Origin: Anniella stebbinsi
Lineage: Eukaryota > Chordata > Lepidosauria > Squamata > Anniellidae
Length of the DNA stretch: 64,000 nt
Direction: 5' to 3'
Assembly: GCA_029215795.1 (NCBI GenBank)
Contig: JARDYH010000017.1
Coordinates: 186,001 to 250,000 of the forward strand
In this document: positions 1 through 9,543 of the stretch, piece by piece
How positions within the stretch are numbered: the first letter of the stretch is position 1
Layout of the letters: the number at the start of each line of letters is the position of its first letter
The notes under the pieces: model-generated
What the model was told of the DNA's origin: nothing
Seen by the model: the letters and a program-made list of their open reading frames with translations, nothing else
Database searches by the model: none
Position numbers and translations under genes: made by a program

Positions 1-15
1 TCCCCTTCCCTCTAT

Positions 16-35
16 ACTTCCCCTTCTTCCCCTAG
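16..35 (+). repeat. Monomer A, first complete copy (20 bp)
   Basis: Consensus ACTTCCCCTTCTTCCCCTAG, the commonest word in the window. It has two C4 blocks separated by TTCTT and ends in the palindrome CTAG. Recurrent variants include CCATTAG, CCCTTAG, CTTCGTCCCC, CTTCTCCCC, CTGCTTCC, CCTCTTC, CCACTTC and a C-to-T form TTTTTCCCC. They recur at fixed places in the higher-order repeat, so they are inherited markers and not random noise. Confidence 0.97.
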
Positions 36-46
36 ACTTCCCCTAG
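36..46 (+). repeat. Monomer C, first copy (11 bp)
   Basis: ACTTCCCCTAG equals monomer A without its internal 9 bp (one TTCTTCCCC module). It usually follows an A and precedes a B. The relation suggests A and C differ by one slippage or unequal-exchange step, but the direction cannot be read. Marker variants include CCCGTAG, TTTCCGTAG, CCCATAG, CCACTAG, CCAATAG, CTAATC, CTAGTC and the GACGTC form. Confidence 0.96.
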
Positions 47-63
47 ACTTCCCTTCCCTCTAT
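47..63 (+). repeat. Monomer B, short form (17 bp)
   Basis: ACTTCCCTTCCCTCTAT, one C shorter than the 18-bp B. It occurs mainly after an A-C pair, so its place in the higher-order repeat is fixed. A sister form of 18 bp, ACTTCCCTTTCCCTCTAT, occupies comparable places. The pair is useful for telling related blocks apart: for example the copies at 3,633 and 7,233 stop matching exactly at CCCTTCC versus CCCTTTCC. Confidence 0.95.
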
Positions 64-112
64 ACTTCCCCTTCTTCCCCTAGACTTCCCCTAGACTTCC
101 CCTTCCCTCTCT

Positions 113-212
113 ACTTCCCCTTCTTCCCCTAGACTTCCCCTTCTTCCCCTAGACTTCCCCTTCTTCCCCTAGACTTCCCCTTCTTCCCCTAGACTTCCCC
201 TTCTTCCCCTAG
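113..212 (-). other. G-quadruplex-capable strand, i-motif on the opposite strand (representative)
   Basis: In runs of A monomers the minus strand has GGGG blocks separated alternately by 5-nt (AAGAA) and 7-nt (AAGTCTA) loops, which fits the usual G-quadruplex pattern of four runs of at least three G with loops of 1-7 nt. A-C junctions keep the 7-nt loop. B monomers interrupt the pattern with a GGG run and a 9-nt spacer. The motif recurs across the whole 64 kb, always with G on the minus strand. Formation in cells is inferred. Confidence 0.85.
116..130 (+). other. Mirror repeat inside each A monomer (representative)
   Basis: TCCCCTTCTTCCCCT reads the same forwards and backwards along one strand (a mirror repeat of 15 pure pyrimidines, centre C at 123). 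The shorter mirror CTTCCCCTTC also occurs. Homopyrimidine mirror repeats are the classical sequence requirement for intramolecular triplex (H-DNA). The symmetry is seen in the sequence; formation of the structure is inferred. Confidence 0.85.
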
Positions 213-230
213 ACTTCCCCTTCCCTCTAT
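213..230 (+). repeat. Monomer B, long form (18 bp)
   Basis: ACTTCCCCTTCCCTCTAT. The first 10 bp match monomer A; the second half is CCCTCTAT instead of CTTCCCCTAG, so B ends in CTAT and lacks the CTAG palindrome. B is almost always followed by A, giving a 38-bp B-A pair, or 49 bp with C. Every B therefore marks the beginning of a small composite unit. Confidence 0.95.
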
Positions 231-1470
231 ACTTCCCCTTCTTCCCCTAGACTTCCCCTAGACTTCCCTTTCCCTCTATACTTCCCCTTCTTCCCCTAGA
301 CTTCCCCTTCCCTCTATACTTCCCCTTCTTCCCTAGACTTCCCCTTCCCTCTATACTTCCCCTTCTTCCCCTAGACTTCCCCTTCCCTCTATACTTCCCC
401 TTCTTCCCCTAGACTTCCCCTTCTTCCCCTAGACTTCCCCTTCTTCCCCTAGACTTCCCCTTCTTCCCCTAGACTTCCCCTTCCCTCTATACTTCCCCTT
501 CTTCCCCTAGACTTCCCCTAGACTTCCCTTCCCTCTATACTTCCCCTTCTTCCCCTAGACTTCCCCTTCCCTCTATACTTCCCCTTCTTCCCCTAGACTT
601 CCCCTTCCCTCTATACATCCCCTTCTTCCCCTAGACTTCCCCTTCTTCCCCTAGACTTCCTCTTCTTCCCCTAGACTTCCCCTTCCCTCTATACTTCTCC
701 TTCTTCCCCTAGACTTCCCCTTCTTCCCTTAGACTTCCCCTTCTTCCCCTAGACTTCCACTTCTTCCCCTAGACTTCCCGTAGACTTCCCCTTGCCTCTA
801 TACTTCCCCTTCTTCCCCTAGACTTTCTCTTCCCTCTATACTTCCCCTTCTTCCCCTAGACTTCCCCTTCTTCCCCTAGACTTCCCCTTCCCTCTATACT
901 TCCCCTTCTTCCCCTAGACTTCCCCTAGACTTCCCTTCCCTCTATACTTCCCCTTCTTCCCCTAGACTTCCCCTAGACTTCCCCTTCCCTCTCTACTTCC
1001 CCTTCTTCCCCTAGACTTCCCCTTCTTCCCCTAGACTTCCCCTTCTTCCCCTAGACTTCCCCTTCTTCCCCTAGACTTCCCCTTCTTCCCCTAGACTTCC
1101 CCTTCCCTCTATACTTCCCCTTCTTCCCCTAGACTTCCCCTAGACTTCCCTTTCCCTCTATACTTCCCCTTCTTCCCCTAGACTTCCCCTAGACATCCCC
1201 TTCCCTCTATACTTCCCCTTCTTCCCTAGACTTCCCCTTCCCTCTATACTTCCCCTTCTCCCCTAGACTTCCCCTAGACTTCCCCTTCCCTCTATACTTC
1301 CCCTTCGTCCCCTAGACTTCCCCTTCTTCCCCTAGACTTCCCCTTCTTCCCCTAGACTTCCCCTTCTTCCCCTAGACTTCCCCTTCCCTCTATACTTCCC
1401 CTTCTTCCCCTAGATTTCCCCTAGACTTCCCTTTCCCTCTATACTTCCCCTTCTTCCCCTAGACTTCCCC

Positions 1471-3633
1471 TAGACTTCCCCTTCTTCCCCTAGACTTCCC
1501 CTTCCCTCTATACTTCCCCTTCTTCCCCTAGACTTCCCCTAGACTTCCCTTCCCTCTATACTTCCCCTTCTTCCCCTAGACTTCCCCTAGACTTCCCCTT
1601 CCCTCTCTACTTCCCCTTCTTCCCCTAGACTTCCCCTTCTTCCCCTAGACTTCCCCTTCTTCCCCTAGACTTCCCCTTCTTCCCCTAGACTTCCCCTTCT
1701 TCCCCTAGACTTCCCCTTCCCTCTATACTTCCCCTTCTTCCCCTAGACTTCCCCTAGACTTCCCTTTCCCTCTATACTTCCCCTTCTTCCCCTAGACTTC
1801 CCCTAGACTTCCCCTTCCCTCTATACTTCCCCTTCTTCCCTAGACTTCCCCTTCCCTCTATACTTCCCCTTCTCCCCTAGAGTTCCCCTAGACTTCCCCT
1901 TCCCTCTATACTTCCCCTTCGTCCCCTAGACTTCCCCTTCCCTCTATACTTCCCCTTCTTCCCCTAGACTTCCCCTAGACTTCCCCTTCTTCCCCTAGAC
2001 TTCCCCTTTTTCCCCTAGACTTCCCCTTCCCTCTATACTTCCTCTTCTTCCCCTAGACTTCCCCTTCTTCCCCTAGACTTCCCCTTCGTCCCCTAGACTT
2101 CCCATAGACTTCCCCTTTCCTCTATACTAACCCTTCTTCCCCTAGACTTCCACTAGACTTCCCCTTCCCTCTATACTTCCCCTTCTTCCCCTAGACTTCC
2201 CCTAGACTTCCCCTTCCCTCTATACTTCCCCTTCTTCCCCTAGACTTCCCCTAGACTTCCCCTTCCCTCTATACTTCCCCTTCTTCCCCTGGACTTCCCC
2301 TTTCCTCTATACTTCCCCTTCTCCCCTAGACTTCCCCTAGACTTCCCCTTCCCTCTATACTTCCCCTTCTTCCCCTAGACTTTCCGTAGACTTCCCCTTC
2401 CCTCTATACCTTCCCTTCTTCCCCTTCTTCCCCTAGACTTCCCCTTCTTCCCTTAGACTTCCCCTTTTTCCCCTAGACTTTCTCTTCCCTCTATACTTCC
2501 CTTTCTTCCCCTAGACTTCCCCTTCTTCCCCTAGACTTCCCCTTCTTCCCCTAGACTTCCCCTTCCCTCTATACTTCTCCTTCTTCCCCTAGACTTCCCC
2601 TTCTTCCCTTAGACTTCCCCTTCTTCCCCTAGACTTCCACTTCTTCCCCTAGACTTCCCGTAGACTTCCCCTTGCCTCTATACTTCCCCTTCTTCCCCTA
2701 GACTTTCTCTTCCCTCTATACTTCCCCTTCTTCCCCTAGACTTCCCCTTCTTCCCCTAGACTTCCCCTTCCCTCTATACTTCCCCTTCTTCCCCTAGACT
2801 TCCCCTAGACTTCCCTTCCCTCTATACTTCCCCTTCTTCCCCTAGACTTCCCCTAGACTTCCCCTTCCCTCTCTACTTCCCCTTCTTCCCCTAGACTTCC
2901 CCTTCTTCCCCTAGACTTCCCCTTCTTCCCCTAGACTTCCCCTTCTTCCCCTAGACTTCCCCTTCTTCCCCTAGACTTCCCCTTCCCTCTATACTTCCCC
3001 TTCTTCCCCTAGACTTCCCCTAGACTTCCCTTTCCCTCTATACTTCCCCTTCTTCCCCTAGACTTCCCCTTCCCTCTATACTTCCCCTTCTTCCCTAGAC
3101 TTCCCCTTCCCTCTATACTTCCCCTTCTCCCCTAGACTTCCCCTAGACTTCCCCTTCCCTCTATACTTCCCCTTCGTCCCCTAGACTTCCCCTTCTTCCC
3201 CTAGACTTCCCCTTCTTCCCCTAGACTTCCCCTTCTTCCCCTAGACTTCCCCTTCCCTCTATACTTCCCCTTCTTCCCCTAGACTTCCCCTAGACTTCCC
3301 TTTCCCTCTATACTTCCCCTTCTTCCCCTAGACTTCCCCTAGACTTCCCCTTCTTCCCCTAGACTTCCCCTTCCCTCTATACTTCCCCTTCTTCCCCTAG
3401 ACTTCCCCTAGACTTCCCTTCCCTCTATACTTCCCCTTCTTCCCCTAGACTTCCCCTAGACTTCCCCTTCCCTCTCTACTTCCCCTTCTTCCCCTAGACT
3501 TCCCCTTCTTCCCCTAGACTTCCCTTTCTTCCCCTAGACTTCCCCTTCTTCCCCTAGACTTCCCCTTCTTCCCCTAGACTTCCCCTTCCCTCTATACTTC
3601 CCCTTCTTCCCCTAGACTTCCCCTAGACTTCCC
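1471..3633 (+). repeat. HOR copy 1 (3,600-bp offset pair, left)
   Basis: This segment matches 5,071-7,233 with no difference noticed in a line-by-line reading at an offset of exactly 3,600. Shared rare markers include TAGAGTTCCCC near 1,880, TACTAACCC near 2,127, CCACTAG, CTGGAC, TTTCCGTAG, CTATACCTT and CCCGTAG. The match starts where the upstream flank changes from AGACTTCCCC to CTTCTTCCCT and ends where CCCTTCC becomes CCCTTTCC. Confidence 0.93.
2127..2133 (+). other. HOR landmark CTAACCC (18 copies in the window)
   Basis: A double change at a B-to-A join gives TATACTAACCC. It begins at 2,127, 5,727, 7,596, 10,300, 17,834, 20,233, 22,638, 25,256, 27,768, 29,637, 33,295, 35,279, 38,805, 43,236, 45,941, 51,330, 54,035, 58,561 and, without being counted in the 18 complete HOR contexts, 62,039 near the array's right end. 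Repeated spacings (1,869 twice, 2,705 twice, about 2,400 twice) reveal the duplications listed separately. A similar ACTAACCC near 61,795 is an unrelated change in a C monomer. Confidence 0.85.
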
Positions 3634-5070
3634 TTCCCTCTATACTTCCCCTTCTTCCCCTAGACTTCCCCTAGACTTCCCTTCCCTCTCTACTTCCCCT
3701 TCTTCCCCTAGACTTCCCCTAGACTTCCCCTTCCCTCTCTACTTCCCCTTCTTCCCCTAGACTTCCCCTTCTTCCCCTAGACTTCCCTTTCTTCCCCTAG
3801 ACTTCCCCTTCCCTCTATACTTCCCCTTCTTCCATTAGACTTCCCCTTCCCTCTATACTTCCCCTGCTTCCCCTAGACTTCCCCTAGACTTCCCCTTCTT
3901 CCCCTAGACTTCCCCTAGACTTCCCCTTCCCTCTATACTTCCCCTTCTTCCCCTAGACTTCCCCTTCCCTCTATACTTCCCCTTCTTCCCCTAGACTTCC
4001 CCTTCTTCCCCTAGACTTCCTCTTCTTCCCCTAGACTTCCCCTTCCCTCTATACTTCCCCTTCTTCCCCTAGACTTCCCCTAGACTTCCCCTTCCCTCTC
4101 TACTTCCCCTTCTTCCCCTAGACTTCCCCTTCTTCCCCTAGACTTCCCCTTCTTCCCCTAGACTTTCCCTTCCCTCTATACTTCCCCTTCTTCCATTAGA
4201 CTTCCCCTTCCCTCTATACTTCCCCTGCTTCCCCTAGACTTCCCCTAATCTTCCCCTTCTTCCCCTAGACTTCCCCTAGACTTCCCTTCCCTCTATACTT
4301 CCCCTTCTTCCCCTAGACTTCCCCTAGACCTCCCCTTCCCTCTCTACTTCCCCTTCTTCCCCTAGACTTCCCCTTCTTCCCCTAGACTTCCCCTTCTTCC
4401 CCTAGACTTTCCCTTCCCTCTATACTTCCCCTTCTTCCATTAGACTTCCCCTTCCCTCTATACTTCCCCTTCTTCCCCTAGACTTCCCCTTCTTCCCCTA
4501 GACTTCCTCTTCTTCCCCTAGACTTCCCCTTCTTCCCCTATACTTCCCCTTCCCTCTATACTTCCCCTTCTTCCCCTAGACTTCCCCTTCCCTCTATACA
4601 TCCCCTTCTTCCCCTAGACTTCCCCTTCTTCCCCTAGACTTCCTCTTCTTCCCCTAGACTTCCCCTTCCCTCTATACTTCCCCTTCTTCCCCTAGACTTC
4701 CCCTTCTTCCCTTAGACTTCCCCTTCTTCCCCTAGCCTTTCTCTTCCCTCTATACTTCCCCTTCTTCCCCTAGACTTCCCCTTCTTCCCCTAGACTTCCC
4801 CTTCTTCCCCTAGACTTCCCCTTCCCTCTATACTTCCCCTTCTTCCCCTAGACTTCCCCTAGACTTCCCTTCCCTCTATACTTCCCCTTCTTCCCCTAGA
4901 CTTCCCCTTCCCTCTATACTTCCCCTTCTTCCCCTAGACTTCCCCTTCCCTCTATACATCCCCTTCTTCCCCTAGACTTCCCCTTCTTCCCCTAGACTTC
5001 CTCTTCTTCCCCTAGACTTCCCCTTCCCTCTATACTTCTCCTTCTTCCCCTAGACTTCCCCTTCTTCCCT

Positions 5071-7233
5071 TAGACTTCCCCTTCTTCCCCTAGACTTCCC
5101 CTTCCCTCTATACTTCCCCTTCTTCCCCTAGACTTCCCCTAGACTTCCCTTCCCTCTATACTTCCCCTTCTTCCCCTAGACTTCCCCTAGACTTCCCCTT
5201 CCCTCTCTACTTCCCCTTCTTCCCCTAGACTTCCCCTTCTTCCCCTAGACTTCCCCTTCTTCCCCTAGACTTCCCCTTCTTCCCCTAGACTTCCCCTTCT
5301 TCCCCTAGACTTCCCCTTCCCTCTATACTTCCCCTTCTTCCCCTAGACTTCCCCTAGACTTCCCTTTCCCTCTATACTTCCCCTTCTTCCCCTAGACTTC
5401 CCCTAGACTTCCCCTTCCCTCTATACTTCCCCTTCTTCCCTAGACTTCCCCTTCCCTCTATACTTCCCCTTCTCCCCTAGAGTTCCCCTAGACTTCCCCT
5501 TCCCTCTATACTTCCCCTTCGTCCCCTAGACTTCCCCTTCCCTCTATACTTCCCCTTCTTCCCCTAGACTTCCCCTAGACTTCCCCTTCTTCCCCTAGAC
5601 TTCCCCTTTTTCCCCTAGACTTCCCCTTCCCTCTATACTTCCTCTTCTTCCCCTAGACTTCCCCTTCTTCCCCTAGACTTCCCCTTCGTCCCCTAGACTT
5701 CCCATAGACTTCCCCTTTCCTCTATACTAACCCTTCTTCCCCTAGACTTCCACTAGACTTCCCCTTCCCTCTATACTTCCCCTTCTTCCCCTAGACTTCC
5801 CCTAGACTTCCCCTTCCCTCTATACTTCCCCTTCTTCCCCTAGACTTCCCCTAGACTTCCCCTTCCCTCTATACTTCCCCTTCTTCCCCTGGACTTCCCC
5901 TTTCCTCTATACTTCCCCTTCTCCCCTAGACTTCCCCTAGACTTCCCCTTCCCTCTATACTTCCCCTTCTTCCCCTAGACTTTCCGTAGACTTCCCCTTC
6001 CCTCTATACCTTCCCTTCTTCCCCTTCTTCCCCTAGACTTCCCCTTCTTCCCTTAGACTTCCCCTTTTTCCCCTAGACTTTCTCTTCCCTCTATACTTCC
6101 CTTTCTTCCCCTAGACTTCCCCTTCTTCCCCTAGACTTCCCCTTCTTCCCCTAGACTTCCCCTTCCCTCTATACTTCTCCTTCTTCCCCTAGACTTCCCC
6201 TTCTTCCCTTAGACTTCCCCTTCTTCCCCTAGACTTCCACTTCTTCCCCTAGACTTCCCGTAGACTTCCCCTTGCCTCTATACTTCCCCTTCTTCCCCTA
6301 GACTTTCTCTTCCCTCTATACTTCCCCTTCTTCCCCTAGACTTCCCCTTCTTCCCCTAGACTTCCCCTTCCCTCTATACTTCCCCTTCTTCCCCTAGACT
6401 TCCCCTAGACTTCCCTTCCCTCTATACTTCCCCTTCTTCCCCTAGACTTCCCCTAGACTTCCCCTTCCCTCTCTACTTCCCCTTCTTCCCCTAGACTTCC
6501 CCTTCTTCCCCTAGACTTCCCCTTCTTCCCCTAGACTTCCCCTTCTTCCCCTAGACTTCCCCTTCTTCCCCTAGACTTCCCCTTCCCTCTATACTTCCCC
6601 TTCTTCCCCTAGACTTCCCCTAGACTTCCCTTTCCCTCTATACTTCCCCTTCTTCCCCTAGACTTCCCCTTCCCTCTATACTTCCCCTTCTTCCCTAGAC
6701 TTCCCCTTCCCTCTATACTTCCCCTTCTCCCCTAGACTTCCCCTAGACTTCCCCTTCCCTCTATACTTCCCCTTCGTCCCCTAGACTTCCCCTTCTTCCC
6801 CTAGACTTCCCCTTCTTCCCCTAGACTTCCCCTTCTTCCCCTAGACTTCCCCTTCCCTCTATACTTCCCCTTCTTCCCCTAGACTTCCCCTAGACTTCCC
6901 TTTCCCTCTATACTTCCCCTTCTTCCCCTAGACTTCCCCTAGACTTCCCCTTCTTCCCCTAGACTTCCCCTTCCCTCTATACTTCCCCTTCTTCCCCTAG
7001 ACTTCCCCTAGACTTCCCTTCCCTCTATACTTCCCCTTCTTCCCCTAGACTTCCCCTAGACTTCCCCTTCCCTCTCTACTTCCCCTTCTTCCCCTAGACT
7101 TCCCCTTCTTCCCCTAGACTTCCCTTTCTTCCCCTAGACTTCCCCTTCTTCCCCTAGACTTCCCCTTCTTCCCCTAGACTTCCCCTTCCCTCTATACTTC
7201 CCCTTCTTCCCCTAGACTTCCCCTAGACTTCCC
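5071..7233 (+). repeat. HOR copy 2 (3,600-bp offset pair, right)
   Basis: Partner of 1,471-3,633. After 7,233 the sequence instead follows a second copy of itself (offset 1,869) to about 8,045 and then rejoins the first HOR copy at an offset of 4,446. Copy 2 is therefore 846 bp longer than copy 1 (4,446 minus 3,600). Confidence 0.93.
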
Positions 7234-8045
7234 TTTCCCTCTATACTTCCCCTTCTTCCCCTAGACTTCCCCTAGACTTCCCCTTCCCTCTATACTTCCC
7301 CTTCTTCCCTAGACTTCCCCTTCCCTCTATACTTCCCCTTCTCCCCTAGACTTCCCCTAGACTTCCCCTTCCCTCTATACTTCCCCTTCGTCCCCTAGAC
7401 TTCCCCTTCCCTCTATACTTCCCCTTCTTCCCCTAGACTTCCCCTAGACTTCCCCTTCTTCCCCTAGACTTCCCCTTTTTCCCCTAGACTTCCCCTTCCC
7501 TCTATACTTCCTCTTCTTCCCCTAGACTTCCCCTTCTTCCCCTAGACTTCCCCTTCGTCCCCTAGACTTCCCATAGACTTCCCCTTTCCTCTATACTAAC
7601 CCTTCTTCCCCTAGACTTCCACTAGACTTCCCCTTCCCTCTATACTTCCCCTTCTTCCCCTAGACTTCCCCTAGACTTCCCCTTCCCTCTATACTTCCCC
7701 TTCTTCCCCTAGACTTCCCCTAGACTTCCCCTTCCCTCTATACTTCCCCTTCTTCCCCTGGACTTCCCCTTTCCTCTATACTTCCCCTTCTCCCCTAGAC
7801 TTCCCCTAGACTTCCCCTTCCCTCTATACTTCCCCTTCTTCCCCTAGACTTTCCGTAGACTTCCCCTTCCCTCTATACCTTCCCTTCTTCCCCTTCTTCC
7901 CCTAGACTTCCCCTTCTTCCCTTAGACTTCCCCTTTTTCCCCTAGACTTTCTCTTCCCTCTATACTTCCCTTTCTTCCCCTAGACTTCCCCTTCTTCCCC
8001 TAGACTTCCCCTTCTTCCCCTAGACTTCCCCTTCCCTCTATACTT
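6961..8045 (+). repeat. Internal duplication at a 1,869-bp offset
   Basis: Matches about 5,092-6,176 with single substitutions, for example near 7,125. The TACTAACCC marker at 5,727 reappears at 7,596. The same 1,869-bp spacing is seen between the markers at 27,768 and 29,637, so this internal duplication predates the copying of the larger block to 27-32 kb. Confidence 0.88.
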
Positions 8046-9543
8046 CCCCTTCTTCCCCTAGACTTCCCCTAGACTTCCCTTCCCTCTATACTTCCCCTTC
8101 TTCCCCTAGACTTCCCCTAGACTTCCCTTCCCTCTCTACTTCCCCTTCTTCCCCTAGACTTCCCCTAGACTTCCCCTTCCCTCTCTACTTCCCCTTCTTC
8201 CCCTAGACTTCCCCTTCTTCCCCTAGACTTCCCTTTCTTCCCCTAGACTTCCCCTTCCCTCTATACTTCCCCTTCTTCCATTAGACTTCCCCTTCCCTCT
8301 ATACTTCCCCTGCTTCCCCTAGACTTCCCCTAGACTTCCCCTTCTTCCCCTAGACTTCCCCTAGACTTCCCCTTCCCTCTATACTTCCCCTTCTTCCCCT
8401 AGACTTCCCCTTCCCTCTATACTTCCCCTTCTTCCCCTAGACTTCCCCTTCTTCCCCTAGACTTCCTCTTCTTCCCCTAGACTTCCCCTTCCCTCTATAC
8501 TTCCCCTTCTTCCCCTAGACTTCCCCTAGACTTCCCCTTCCCTCTCTACTTCCCCTTCTTCCCCTAGACTTCCCCTTCTTCCCCTAGACTTCCCCTTCTT
8601 CCCCTAGACTTTCCCTTCCCTCTATACTTCCCCTTCTTCCATTAGACTTCCCCTTCCCTCTATACTTCCCCTGCTTCCCCTAGACTTCCCCTAATCTTCC
8701 CCTTCTTCCCCTAGACTTCCCCTAGACTTCCCTTCCCTCTATACTTCCCCTTCTTCCCCTAGACTTCCCCTAGACCTCCCCTTCCCTCTCTACTTCCCCT
8801 TCTTCCCCTAGACTTCCCCTTCTTCCCCTAGACTTCCCCTTCTTCCCCTAGACTTTCCCTTCCCTCTATACTTCCCCTTCTTCCATTAGACTTCCCCCTC
8901 CCTCTATACTTCCCCTTATTCCCCTAGACTTCCCCTTCTTCCCCTAGACTTCCTCTTCTTCCCCTAGACTTCCCCTTCTTCCCCTATACTTCCCCTTCCC
9001 TCTATACTTCCCCTTCTTCCCCTAGACTTCCCCTTCCCTCTATACATCCCCTTCTTCCCCTAGACTTCCCCTTCTTCCCCTAGACTTCCTCTTCTTCCCC
9101 TAGACTTCCCCTTCCCTCTATACTTCCCCTTCTTCCCCTAGACTTCCCCTTCTTCCCTTAGACTTCCCCTTCTTCCCCTAGCCTTTCTCTTCCCTCTATA
9201 CTTCCCCTTCTTCCCCTAGACTTCCCCTTCTTCCCCTAGACTTCCCCTTCTTCCCCTAGACTTCCCCTTCCCTCTATACTTCCCCTTCTTCCCCTAGACT
9301 TCCCCTAGACTTCCCTTCCCTCTATACTTCCCCTTCTTCCCCTAGACTTCCCCTTCCCTCTATACTTCCCCTTCTTCCCCTAGACTTCCCCTTCCCTCTA
9401 TACATCCCCTTCTTCCCCTAGACTTCCCCTTCTTCCCCTAGACTTCCTCTTCTTCCCCTAGACTTCCCCTTCCCTCTATACTTCTCCTTCTTCCCCTAGA
9501 CTTCCCCTTCTTCCCTTAGACTTCCCCTTCTTCCCCTAGACTT
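7966..9543 (+). repeat. Second half of HOR copy 2 (matches about 3,520-5,097)
   Basis: Offset 4,446. Checked shared markers are CCATTAG (3,831 and 8,277), CTAATC (4,245 and 8,691), TATACA (4,595 and 9,041) and the unusual CTAGCCTTT (4,735 and 9,181). A few substitutions are private to this copy, such as CCCCCTCCC near 8,891 and CTTATTCC near 8,917. Confidence 0.9.

Larger units (their letters stand above)
95..230 (+). repeat. Recurring block: B(CTCT) followed by five A monomers and B
   Basis: A B variant ending CTCT (95-112) is followed by five consecutive A monomers (113-212) and a normal B (213-230). The same composite block recurs many times, for example from about 985, 1,603, 2,868, 5,201 and 6,468. 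Elsewhere the CTCT variant is followed by three A monomers, then ACTTTCCC and a CCATTAG variant. Fixed counts of A after a fixed variant are a hallmark of a higher-order repeat. Confidence 0.9.

Noticed and set aside
14..17. TATA box from the TCTATAC word in monomer B
   Set aside because: It recurs about every 40-50 bp as part of the monomer, with no other promoter element and no gene downstream.
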